This document shows positions 42,831-50,805 of a stretch of DNA of 64,000 nt, piece after piece. Positions within the stretch are counted from its first letter, which is position 1. Every line of letters begins with the position of its first letter. This DNA comes from an uncultured Oscillibacter sp. (GTDB lineage Bacteria > Bacillota > Clostridia > Oscillospirales > Oscillospiraceae): NCBI GenBank assembly GCA_900544615.1, contig UQVS01000001.1, forward strand, positions 99,768-163,767, given 5' to 3'. A program made the position numbers and the translations under genes. Under the pieces are notes generated by a model that worked only from the letters and a program-made list of their open reading frames with translations, searched no databases and was not told the DNA's origin.

Positions 42831-44197
42831 AACCCCACCTCCGCCAGAATATCGCGGAAGCCCCACTTCTTGTCGCTGTTCTTTTCCAGTCTTGCACCCT
42901 TTTTCTTCTGGATGGTCACCTGATCCAGCCATTCCACGGGAAACTGCTGTTCCAGTCCCTCAATCACCGTGTCCGGGTCGATGGGGGCAAAGGTATCTCC
43001 GCAGAAAATACGGGCCTTGATGTCGGGATAGAACTGATCCAGCTTTCCCAGCACGAAGTAGAGGCCCGTGGAACGCTCGTCACTGTCGTCCTTGGAAGAG
43101 AAGAAGGCGTCCATACTGTTGTGGGAGTGGATATCCGCATAGCAGATGTACCGCTCAGCATCATCGTAGGGACAGTCGTGGAGGTTGGCCTCGATTTCCA
43201 CCTTGCAGACAGTCTGCTTGGGGACATAGGCAAAGAACTCCTGCTTGACCTTATCCCAGTAGATCAGAGCCAGCGCCTCGTTTTCCTCGTTCTCCGTCAT
43301 GAAGGCACGAAAAAAGGCTATGATCTGGCCCATCAGGCTCCCCGGGATCTTAGGCAGAGCCGGGGTGAACCCGGCTCTGACCTCTGCAAAATCGGTCACG
43401 TTGTTTTTGGGGGCGATGAACTCGCCCTGCTCCATCTTACGAAGCTCGTAGATCCTGCCATCGTTGGAAGGGATCAGGCAGATGACCTTGTCGGAGGCAC
43501 GGGCCTCCTCCAGACTGCCGAACTTACCCTTGTAGGTGGCAGCGTTCCCCTTGGTCTTCATCTCCACCTTGGGCTTGACATAGCAGCACGGATTCTTGTC
43601 TTTCGTTTTCTTGAGGGCGTCCAGGAACTCGCGGGAACGCTCGATCATCTCCTTCATAGAAATGATCGTGGTGCCCTTGGGGTCTTTGACTTCCTTGCGG
43701 ATACCGCAGTATTCCACGCTCCAGGACACACGCTTGCCTTCCTCCAGATCGGTGAAGTCATCCGACTTTCTGATCCGAAGCTCCTCGAAGGTCATGGAAG
43801 CGTCCTCGATGTCTTCTTTGATACCCTTGTGGTAGAACACAGGAGGCTTTTCCAAAAGGCCAACCTTGGTGTTCTCCGCAGTTTTCTGCTCAAAGGCCGC
43901 GGCAATGGGGTTTTCCGCAGGAACTTCCGCAGCAGCCTTCACAGGTGCAGGAGCCTTGGGTGCCGGGGCAGCAGGAGCAGCGGCAGGAGCCGGTGCGGGC
44001 GCTGCAACGGGAGCCGTAGGTGCTTCCTGCGCCACAGGTGCTGGAGCAAGGACCGCAGCAGATACAGGGGCAGGAGCCGCAAAGGAGTCTGCCTGAGCTG
44101 CTGCACTGTTGCCGGTGCCAAAGATGGCGTCGATGTCAAATCCTTCGCTTTCGGTGATCTCACTGAAGGGCCACGCGCTGTTGTTGGGTTCACTCAT
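42827..44197 (-). CDS. JAMM/JAB metalloprotease fused to an Ala/Pro-rich N-terminal extension (PRTRC protein A-like)
   Basis: 456 residues, first gene of operon I. Residues about 30-120 form a low-complexity Ala/Pro-rich extension. A central beta domain (about 140-290) precedes the C-terminal JAMM domain with the exact zinc motif H357-x-H359-x7-S367-x2-D370 (HSHNSMDAFFSSKDD). JAMM enzymes remove ubiquitin-like modifiers. Adjacent E1-like and downstream E2-like genes make a deconjugation role plausible. The ATG at 44197 follows AAAGGAGC, about 28 bases after the leader terminator. The low-complexity extension is unusual for PRTRC protein A. Confidence 0.85.
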   Translation of the reverse strand: MSEPNNSAWPFSEITESEGFDIDAIFGTGNSAAAQADSFAAPAPVSAAVLAPAPVAQEAPTAPVAAPAPAPAAAPAAPAPKAPAPVKAAAEVPAENPIAAAFEQKTAENTKVGLLEKPPVFYHKGIKEDIEDASMTFEELRIRKSDDFTDLEEGKRVSWSVEYCGIRKEVKDPKGTTIISMKEMIERSREFLDALKKTKDKNPCCYVKPKVEMKTKGNAATYKGKFGSLEEARASDKVICLIPSNDGRIYELRKMEQGEFIAPKNNVTDFAEVRAGFTPALPKIPGSLMGQIIAFFRAFMTENEENEALALIYWDKVKQEFFAYVPKQTVCKVEIEANLHDCPYDDAERYICYADIHSHNSMDAFFSSKDDSDERSTGLYFVLGKLDQFYPDIKARIFCGDTFAPIDPDTVIEGLEQQFPVEWLDQVTIQKKKGARLEKNSDKKWGFRDILAEVGL

Positions 44198-44220
44198 ATA
44201 ATTTTGCTCCTTTCGATTTT

Positions 44221-44439
44221 GGGACAAAAAAAGACCGCAACTGCTCCCATGAGCAATTACGGTTTCGTTCTTTGTCCGATATTTCATTCCAGGTCGTTTT
44301 GAGGGCTCCGGAGGGCGCACTAACCCCCTTTCCGTCGCTGTTCCTCCCTAACTTACTCCGCCCTAACTTACTTCGCCCTGAAATACACCTTCATTGTAGC
44401 ATTCACAGGGCAGGGCGTATAGTTGCAGTTCTTGCACCC
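44221..44439 (-). promoter_or_regulatory. Duplicated leader, copy 1 (upstream of operon I)
   Basis: This 219-base segment is about 94% identical and gap-free to 57548-57766. Read on the minus strand it has a -10 (TACAAT, 44398-44393) with a weak -35 near 44421-44416, then tandem 15-base units (GGGCGAAGTAAGTTA, GGGCGGAGTAAGTTA), a block CCTCCGGAGCCCTC, and a terminator just before the first gene. Transcripts would carry a leader of roughly 190 bases. The differences cluster upstream of the -10 and in the hairpin, where pairing is kept. Confidence 0.8.
44226..44262 (-). terminator. Attenuator-like terminator in leader copy 1
   Basis: Minus strand: stem CCGTAATTGCTC / GAGCAGTTGCGG with loop ATGG (44262-44235), then TC and seven Ts (44232-44226). 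It stands about 28 bases before the JAMM-protein start, so readthrough or antitermination is needed to express operon I from the leader promoter. Confidence 0.82.
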
Positions 44440-44533
44440 ACACTCAGGATCTCAAACTTGAAGTTATTTTATGAAAATAATCGTATATTTCCTGCTGTCG
44501 AAAATCTTTTACGGTTTATAACCGCAAAACCAC

Positions 44534-44562
44534 TTGCTTTCTACATTATTTTGCGGTATGAT
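44534..44562 (+). promoter_or_regulatory. Promoter of the AAA_14 ATPase
   Basis: TTGCTT (44534-44539), 17 bases, TATGAT (44557-44562). Upstream lie a perfect palindrome TTATTTT-ATG-AAAATAA (44464-44480) and CGGTT-TAT-AACCG near 44512-44524, possible operators. Confidence 0.6.
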
Positions 44563-44585
44563 GTGGGTGAACGGAGGCGATTACA

Positions 44586-45794
44586 ATGATTTACAGACCA
44601 AGTTATGTTGATAAGATCATGGCCTATGTGGATACACCGTTTGTAAAAATACTGACGGGTGTGCGTCGCTGCGGCAAATCGACAATCCTGAAGATGATCA
44701 TGTCCAAACTCCGGGAGTGCGGCATCCCTGAATCCCGAATCGTCAGCTATTGCTTCGATTCCATGGAATTTGAAGATATGACCGCAAAGCAGATGTATTC
44801 AGAATTGAAGTCCCGCGTTTCTCCGGAAGGAAAGACCTATTTCTTCCTCGATGAAATGCAGGAAATCAAGGGCTGGGAGAAGGTCGTCAACTCGCTTTCC
44901 TCCGATTATGATGTGGATCTGTATATCACCGGTTCAAACTCGCGCATGATGTCCTCGGAAATCTCCACCTACCTGACCGGCAGATATGTCTCCTTCCGGA
45001 TATACACGCTATCCTTTGCAGAATATCTTACTTTCAAAGAGCAGTACGACGCTGTTGGTGATCCTCGACAGGAGCTTGCCAACTATATCCGTCTTGGCGG
45101 TTTCCCCGCGACGCATCTGCAAAATTACACGCAGGACGAAGTTTATACCATCGTCAGAGACATTTACAATTCTACGATTTTCTCTGATATTGTAAGGCGA
45201 AATCAGGTAAGAAAAATTGATCAGCTGGAGCGTGTGGTCAAATACACATTTAACAATGTGGGAAACACCTTTTCAGCAAAATCCATTTCCGACTATCTGA
45301 AAGCGGAGCACCGCGCTCTGGATAACGAAACGGTGTACAGCTATCTTGAAAAACTGGAAAAAGCATACTTGCTGCATCGCTGTTCCCGGTATGACCTGCA
45401 GGGTAAGGAAATTCTGAAAACGCAGGAGAAATTCTATCTGGCCGACACCTCCCTTCGGTACAGCGTCCTTGGTTACAATGCAGACAGTGTTGCCACGAGC
45501 CTTGAAAATGTCGTGTATCTGGAATTGTGCCGCAGAGGATACGCCGTAAACATCGGAAAAACCAGCGATGGTGAAATCGACTTTGTTGCCACACGTCAGA
45601 ATGAGAAGGTCTATGTGCAGGTTACGCAGCAGATCGCATCTGAAAAAACAGAGCGCAGAGAGTACGAGCGCCTGCTGGAGATCCGTGACAACTATCCCAA
45701 ATATGTGCTCCGAACCGATGAATTTGCAGGTGGAAACTATGAAGGCATCAAGACGATGCACGTGGCCGATTTCCTGCTGTCTGACGAGTTCTGA
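44586..45794 (+). CDS. AAA_14/DUF4143-family ATPase
   Basis: A 402-residue ATP-binding protein. Walker A is GVRRCGKST (about residues 23-31), Walker B YFFLDEMQE (about 83-91); GSNSRMMSSE and YLTGRY follow; the C-terminal third is a DUF4143 domain with a nuclease-like GEIDFVA segment. These ATPases are common in gut bacteria and archaea and their function is unsettled. It is the only plus-strand gene between the two operons, with its own promoter (GGAGG site) and terminator, so it behaves as an inserted cargo unit. Its AT-richer composition fits. Confidence 0.85.
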   Translation: MIYRPSYVDKIMAYVDTPFVKILTGVRRCGKSTILKMIMSKLRECGIPESRIVSYCFDSMEFEDMTAKQMYSELKSRVSPEGKTYFFLDEMQEIKGWEKVVNSLSSDYDVDLYITGSNSRMMSSEISTYLTGRYVSFRIYTLSFAEYLTFKEQYDAVGDPRQELANYIRLGGFPATHLQNYTQDEVYTIVRDIYNSTIFSDIVRRNQVRKIDQLERVVKYTFNNVGNTFSAKSISDYLKAEHRALDNETVYSYLEKLEKAYLLHRCSRYDLQGKEILKTQEKFYLADTSLRYSVLGYNADSVATSLENVVYLELCRRGYAVNIGKTSDGEIDFVATRQNEKVYVQVTQQIASEKTERREYERLLEIRDNYPKYVLRTDEFAGGNYEGIKTMHVADFLLSDEF

Positions 45795-45827
45795 CAAACT
45801 CCCATCCACTAAACTCTATCCAAACTG

Positions 45828-45862
45828 CGAAAAAGCGGGACTGCACTTTGCAGCCCCGCTTT
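45828..45862. terminator. Bidirectional terminator between the AAA_14 gene and operon II
   Basis: AAAGCGGGACTGC and GCAGCCCCGCTTT pair with one mismatch around a small ACTTT loop, flanked by A and T-rich sequence. Confidence 0.7.
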
Positions 45863-45874
45863 AACATTATGTGG

Positions 45875-47464
45875 TTAGGATACTCTGTTGGCGATAAGGC
45901 CTTGTACGACCTGCTCGCCGGTCAGTTCGCTGGTTCGGTAGATATTCTGGCAGAAAGCTTTTAGGCTGAAATCCATGCCTGAATCTTCCTGATCCAGCAG
46001 TACACCGGTCACAGTGAAGTGTCTCTCGGCTTGTGCTGTTCGCAGCTCCTCAATGTAGTTTTCGGACAGGTCGCACTCGCCGTCTGTGATAAACACGATG
46101 TCGGCATTCTCAAATCCATCCTCCTGAATGAGCCGCAACGCCTCATTCAGCGGCGTATGGAAATCGGTGCCGCCGTCAAGAAACGTTTCTGCCGCGCGGA
46201 TCTTATCTTCCATGCTGTACTGTTTCGGAAGAAAGATATCCGTTTTGAAGCTGCCGGGACCTGAGAAGTGGACGAGGGCAAATTTGCGGCCGTCACTCTC
46301 TGCGATCTCCAGCAAGGCCAGTGCAACCGCTTTCCCCCAAGAGGCAAGCTCTCCGCTGGTAGACCCTGATTCATCCAGGCAACAGACAATATCGCCCGCG
46401 CCTTTATAAATCGGCTCACGGCGCCGGTACTGCTTGATCTGCCTGCGCTGATACTTTCGCAGGAACAGCGGCTGCGTCTGCGGTGTGGCCAGCATGGCAA
46501 GCTCGGAGGTCAGCGCACGAGACAGGTCATTACCCAGCTCCAGAGAGTATTTTTCTCCCCGGCCGTAGGCAAACCCGTTGCGTTTGCATTGAGCGAAGAT
46601 CTCACGAAAGCGTCCCAGATATTTGGAAATATCCCGCAGCGTATCACTGCGCCGGACACGCTCCAAAAGGGCTTCGTTTACCGGAGTACGCTTCAGATCC
46701 GATGGATCATTGCTCCATGCGCCAATGATGCTCTGCACCTCTTCAGCCTTTTCCGCAGCAGCGGCTACGGCTTGCTGAATCATTCCGCTGACCGTAGCTC
46801 TGTTCTGCATCTGACTGGCGTCAACGAGTTTCCCCACGGCTTCTACCTGCCGATGTTTGCTCTGGGCCTCGTTGGCGGCTTTGATCACAGCCTCGTTCAG
46901 TGTAGGATTATCCTGTCCGGTTCGCTGCAACTGCTCTAAAAGGCCAAACAGCTCATCTACGGCTTTTGCTTCCGCCAGCTCCAGCTTTTCCAGTGTATTC
47001 ATAGCACCGGGCTTGCCGCCCAGCTGAGTAAGCAGATCTTCCAACTCGCCGGATGCTCTGGCAACAAATTCAGTCGCCGCTTCATAGGCCGGAAGCTCCC
47101 GCCCTTCACACACCTCCTTGAGCGTAGGATAGTCGTCGCTTTGGGTGATGTGCTCCAGAATCGGCACGTTGATCTTCCGCGCCGCTACTGAGAGGTCATC
47201 GTCCGCGTTGCGCCGGGGCATCAGGGAATAAAAGGACTGGAAAATATCCCGCGAGAGCGCCGGAAAAGAGTGCAGCTTTTCGCCTGCACTGTTCTCGATC
47301 TCGTCCATACCCGTATCCTCCATGCGCAGATCCCGGTAAATGCTATCCTCCAGTTTGGTCGAGCGCAAAACGCGGTCTGTCTGTTGCGGACTACGTTCCA
47401 CTCTCTGCACCTGCGCCCACGGAGAGGAAAGAACATCCTGAACTGTCCGGTAGGGCTTCAGCAT
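45875..47464 (-). CDS. VWA-domain protein, ViaA-like
   Basis: 529 residues. A helical N-terminal half is followed by a von Willebrand A domain with the MIDAS motif DESGSTSG (about residue 361), a Thr in GGTDFHTP, and the Asp in FITDGECD. Together with the MoxR ATPase encoded about 2.5 kb upstream in the operon, it forms a RavA-ViaA-type chaperone pair; these remodel protein or membrane complexes. Start ATG at 47464 follows AAGGAGG, overlapping the preceding small gene by 7 bases. It ends operon II. Confidence 0.85.
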   Translation of the reverse strand: MLKPYRTVQDVLSSPWAQVQRVERSPQQTDRVLRSTKLEDSIYRDLRMEDTGMDEIENSAGEKLHSFPALSRDIFQSFYSLMPRRNADDDLSVAARKINVPILEHITQSDDYPTLKEVCEGRELPAYEAATEFVARASGELEDLLTQLGGKPGAMNTLEKLELAEAKAVDELFGLLEQLQRTGQDNPTLNEAVIKAANEAQSKHRQVEAVGKLVDASQMQNRATVSGMIQQAVAAAAEKAEEVQSIIGAWSNDPSDLKRTPVNEALLERVRRSDTLRDISKYLGRFREIFAQCKRNGFAYGRGEKYSLELGNDLSRALTSELAMLATPQTQPLFLRKYQRRQIKQYRRREPIYKGAGDIVCCLDESGSTSGELASWGKAVALALLEIAESDGRKFALVHFSGPGSFKTDIFLPKQYSMEDKIRAAETFLDGGTDFHTPLNEALRLIQEDGFENADIVFITDGECDLSENYIEELRTAQAERHFTVTGVLLDQEDSGMDFSLKAFCQNIYRTSELTGEQVVQGLIANRVS

Positions 47465-47679
47465 TTTGTATCCGCCTCCTTCTCTCGAAATGTGCCGAAC
47501 CACGCCAACAGAATTTTTCTTGCCCGTTCCGGCGCATACCGCAGCTCCGGAAATTCTTCCTGCAAGTATGGTGCTGCTCCGTACATATTTGTTTCGCCGC
47601 TTTGACGCAGCCGTTCCAGATAGTCAAAATACTTCTGGCATTCATTCTTGGAATAGGCGCTAAAAATACTCGTTTCCAT
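47458..47679 (-). CDS. Small hypothetical protein
   Basis: 73 residues, GGGAGCG ribosome site. Helical, basic C-terminus (APERARKILLAWFGTFREKE). It overlaps the VWA gene start. No known family. Confidence 0.5.
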   Translation of the reverse strand: METSIFSAYSKNECQKYFDYLERLRQSGETNMYGAAPYLQEEFPELRYAPERARKILLAWFGTFREKEADTKC

Positions 47680-47709
47680 ATAAAACGCTCCCCTATCAAT
47701 GCGAGTTTG

Positions 47710-48063
47710 TCACTTACCGTCTGCAAGATCGTCTTTGGTGAGTTCAAAGTCATCCAGCCAGTCTACATCGTCCCGTTCGACAAAAGTAGATCCGTCCTCG
47801 TCTGAGAGTGCGCGATCATACGCGCGCATCAGGGCGAAGTGGTTTTCGTCACCCAATTCTTCTCCCTGTTTGCCGCCCCGGAAACGATACTGCTGGACGG
47901 CGATCCTTGCGTCGCTGCCTACTGCGTCCCACATATCGCGGAAGGGCTGGTCGTGCTTCAAAAGCTCGCGGATATCAAGTTCATCCAAACAACCACCCTC
48001 CATAAAGGAAAGCTCCACGCCACCACGGTCTTCGATCCGTACTTCCGTAAAAACAATGCTCAT
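47710..48063 (-). CDS. Acidic hypothetical protein
   Basis: 117 residues, strongly acidic C-terminal half (about one Asp/Glu in three). AGAGGAG precedes the ATG. No known domain; acidic charge could mimic DNA, but nothing specific supports that. Confidence 0.55.
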   Translation of the reverse strand: MSIVFTEVRIEDRGGVELSFMEGGCLDELDIRELLKHDQPFRDMWDAVGSDARIAVQQYRFRGGKQGEELGDENHFALMRAYDRALSDEDGSTFVERDDVDWLDDFELTKDDLADGK

Positions 48064-48130
48064 TTTGTTTTCTCCTCTTATCTTTTATATGGAGGGAGGG
48101 CTGATGCCCTCCCTCGCTTATTTGGTGCTC

Positions 48131-48568
48131 TTAAAATGGCATTTCCCCGGATTCGCCGCCAAAGTCTGGTGTAAAGCCGTCCGGCACGGCAAAGCTGTCG
48201 GGCGCTCCGGTATAGGCAGGAATATCATCCTCCTCACCGCCGTCTTTCGGCTTGGAGTCTCCGAAGTAGACATTGTCTGCAATGACTTCGGCACTGCGGC
48301 GCTTGCCGCCTTCCTTGTCCGTCCAGTCGCGGATCTGGAGCCGGCCCTCCACGACGGCCATGCGGCCTTTTGTGAAATACTTGCTCACAAACTCCGCCGT
48401 GGCGCGCCAAGAAACGATATCAATAAAGTCCGTCTCCTTTTCCCCGTTTTTGGACTTGAAGTCCCGATCCACCGCGATTGAAAACGAACAAACGGCGGTA
48501 CCGCTCTCCGTCCTGCGCAGTTCGGGATCGCGCGTGAGTCTTCCCATAAGAATGATCTTGTTCAGCAT
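48131..48568 (-). CDS. ssb: Single-stranded DNA-binding protein
   Basis: A 145-residue SSB: OB-fold in the first 105 residues (MLNKIILMGRLTRDPELR, VDIVSW-like DFIDIVSWRATAEF, GRLQIRDW) and an acidic tail ending GEMPF, a variant of the DDDIPF tip that recruits partner proteins. It protects single strands during transfer and replication and would work with the Rad52-type annealer, primase and helicase of the same element. GGAGG precedes the ATG. Confidence 0.95.
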   Translation of the reverse strand: MLNKIILMGRLTRDPELRRTESGTAVCSFSIAVDRDFKSKNGEKETDFIDIVSWRATAEFVSKYFTKGRMAVVEGRLQIRDWTDKEGGKRRSAEVIADNVYFGDSKPKDGGEEDDIPAYTGAPDSFAVPDGFTPDFGGESGEMPF

Positions 48569-48588
48569 CGTGATTCCTCCAATATTCT

Positions 48589-49962
48589 TTAATTTAACGC
48601 TGCAATCTCTTCCAGCGTCGTATAAGTAAAATGTGTCTGCTCGTGGGCCTTGCGGCTGATCTTCTCCAAATCAGCCAAGAGGTCATCCACCAGCGCTGTC
48701 TCGCTGTCAGACTGCGCCGCCGTGCGAAGGCTGCACTGCATCTGATAAAGATGCGTCAATTCACCGCGCAGCTTGATAAATGCCTTGCGCACAGTATCGG
48801 CCTTGCTGCCATCCCCCAGCGCAGCGTCAAATTCCTCCTGGGATTCCAACGCCATACCGCGGATATTGTTGACCTTATCCTGCATGGGGTTGACACACAG
48901 GCGGGTGAGCACCGCTTCCACCTTTTCACGGTCTGAGGGCAGGCGCCAGAGATAATTCTTCAGCGCCAGAAGGTCACAGGATTCTACCTTGTCATGGCCG
49001 GAAAGCCATGCCTTGGCCTGCGCGATGGGATAATAGCCCAGATACTTTCGGTCCGACACCGTCATATCCTTACGAAGCTCGCAGAGGATATCGTCAGCCA
49101 ACTCGTTGATGGCGTCGGGAACGAGGATCGACGCGACCTCCTGCTGCATTTGCCGCAATTCCTCCAACGTGATCGTAACGGTGACCTGTCCGAAGGTGCC
49201 GGCCTGCTTATTCTTCAAAACGGCAAGGCGCGTGTCCCGATCCTCCATATTGGCCGTCACGACCTTCAGCTCCAGGCGGTCGTACAGCGCCTCCAGGATC
49301 TTTTCCTGCGGGTCATTGAAATTAGGGATCTCATTGGAAGCCGCAAAGAAAGAAATGACCGGAATGGGATAGGTGCGTCCCTCGTTGGTGTATTTCCGCT
49401 CATTGAGGGCGGTGAGCAGTGAGTTCAACACGCCGTCGTTGCACTTGAAGATCTCATCCAGCAATACGATATCGGCCTCTGGAATTTTGCCGGCTGTCTG
49501 CACCGTGGGCTCGCTTTTGTGAAGCGCCGAGAGCGCTGCACGATAAAGCTCCAGCTTTTCGGTGCCGCTCTTGAGCTTTTCCCATGTTGCGGGCTCGTCC
49601 TTCATGGAGCCGATGCCCTCGACGAGGACACGCAGGTTGAAGCGCTGGTTTTGATAGGTTGCGTCCTGCTCCAGCACGGTCGGCGGCACAGAGCCCGGCA
49701 GCAGACTCGCAAGATCAACACGGCCGAAAAGCTGTTCTTCATCGCTCTGCTTGGAAAGAAGCCTCTCAAACTGCCGCGCACCGGTGATGTGCTGGCGGAA
49801 CAGGTTGATAGCATAGCTCTTGGCTTGGCCGGGTTCACCTAACACAAACAGGTTCTTCCGGGTCAGCAGTGCAATGGCGATCATCTCCACCAGTTCCTCA
49901 CGCTCGGCCACGCTGGCATTCACATCAGCGATAACGGCCAACATCTTATCTCTCAGGGTCAT
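48589..49962 (-). CDS. MoxR-family AAA+ ATPase, RavA-like
   Basis: 457 residues. Walker A GEPGQAKSYA (about residues 40-50), Walker B IVLLDEIFKC, sensor-1 FFAASNEIPNF, arginine finger region YDRLELKV; the C-terminal third is an additional helical domain as in RavA. It pairs with the VWA protein downstream. ATG at 49962 with AAGGAGG; the upstream gene overlaps by ATGA. A RavA-ViaA pair with SSB in between suggests that it acts on nucleoprotein or transfer complexes, which is inference. Confidence 0.9.
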   Translation of the reverse strand: MTLRDKMLAVIADVNASVAEREELVEMIAIALLTRKNLFVLGEPGQAKSYAINLFRQHITGARQFERLLSKQSDEEQLFGRVDLASLLPGSVPPTVLEQDATYQNQRFNLRVLVEGIGSMKDEPATWEKLKSGTEKLELYRAALSALHKSEPTVQTAGKIPEADIVLLDEIFKCNDGVLNSLLTALNERKYTNEGRTYPIPVISFFAASNEIPNFNDPQEKILEALYDRLELKVVTANMEDRDTRLAVLKNKQAGTFGQVTVTITLEELRQMQQEVASILVPDAINELADDILCELRKDMTVSDRKYLGYYPIAQAKAWLSGHDKVESCDLLALKNYLWRLPSDREKVEAVLTRLCVNPMQDKVNNIRGMALESQEEFDAALGDGSKADTVRKAFIKLRGELTHLYQMQCSLRTAAQSDSETALVDDLLADLEKISRKAHEQTHFTYTTLEEIAALN

Positions 49963-50573
49963 TTCATTTCCTCCTTGTTTTTCGCAGGAAGCACCGGTGT
50001 TTCCGATACGATGTAGACAACACACGGGCCATCTTCCTGATTGTCTCGGCCTCCGTAGGCGAACAGGAATCCGCTGATCGTTTTCTCCACCCGGGTCAAT
50101 ACCGGCGGATCGTCGTATTCCTCCAGATTTTCCAGCATCTTGCGAAGCAACACGCCCATATCATTGGATATTGCCAGTGTGACTCCATCAACGTGGTCAA
50201 TCTGATCTTCCAAACAGGTCAGCGTCAGCAGATTGCCGGTACTCTCCGGCTCTCTTGCGGGAACCGGCTCCAGCATCTCCGGAGACATGATCACGCAGTC
50301 CAGTGAGATCTCTTCAAGCTGCATATCCTGCCTATACAGATCGGAAAAACGGGTTTCCAATTCAGCGGCCATGGCAACCGAATCCGGCGACATAAACTCG
50401 CAATAGATATCCGGGGTGTCGTTCTCCGTTTCCCGGTCCTCATCGGTGCGGATCTCCGTCACGGTGCCATATAGGCCCATGTACTCGCTTTCATCATTGG
50501 CAAATACACCGCCGCCGATTTTGAACTCTTTGCCGTCAATAAAAAAGGCGGAACCTTTTTTTCGTATGACCAT
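49959..50573 (-). CDS. Hypothetical protein upstream of MoxR
   Basis: 204 residues; start ATG at 50573 with AAAGGAG. Mixed alpha/beta, acidic, with no catalytic motif. It ends in an ATGA overlap with the MoxR gene, so may be an adaptor for it. Confidence 0.6.
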   Translation of the reverse strand: MVIRKKGSAFFIDGKEFKIGGGVFANDESEYMGLYGTVTEIRTDEDRETENDTPDIYCEFMSPDSVAMAAELETRFSDLYRQDMQLEEISLDCVIMSPEMLEPVPAREPESTGNLLTLTCLEDQIDHVDGVTLAISNDMGVLLRKMLENLEEYDDPPVLTRVEKTISGFLFAYGGRDNQEDGPCVVYIVSETPVLPAKNKEEMK

Positions 50574-50598
50574 ATTCAACTCCTTTTTGTGGCCCGGC

Positions 50599-50790
50599 TC
50601 ATACATCCACGTAGATATAACCGTCTGGCATTCTCTGAAATCGCTTGCCGGCAATATCGCTCACGCGTTTGCTTGCCGTACTGTGTGCAATTTCTTCCTC
50701 CAGTTCCCGAATCGTGATATAGCTTTCGCGGGCCTGTTTCTTTTCTTCCTGCGTCAGATCTTCCCAGTGGAGCCAAACGATTTCGTCCAT
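50599..50790 (-). CDS. Small hypothetical protein
   Basis: 63 residues, GGGAG ribosome site, a helical Glu/Lys-rich middle and a beta C-terminus. No known family. Confidence 0.5.
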   Translation of the reverse strand: MDEIVWLHWEDLTQEEKKQARESYITIRELEEEIAHSTASKRVSDIAGKRFQRMPDGYIYVDV

Positions 50791-50805
50791 TTTCTGCTCC
50801 CGGGC

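Noticed and set aside
44330..44385. CRISPR-like repeats in the leader
   Set aside because: Only two full 15-base units plus a fragment, with no spacers, and the same units recur in the second leader copy.
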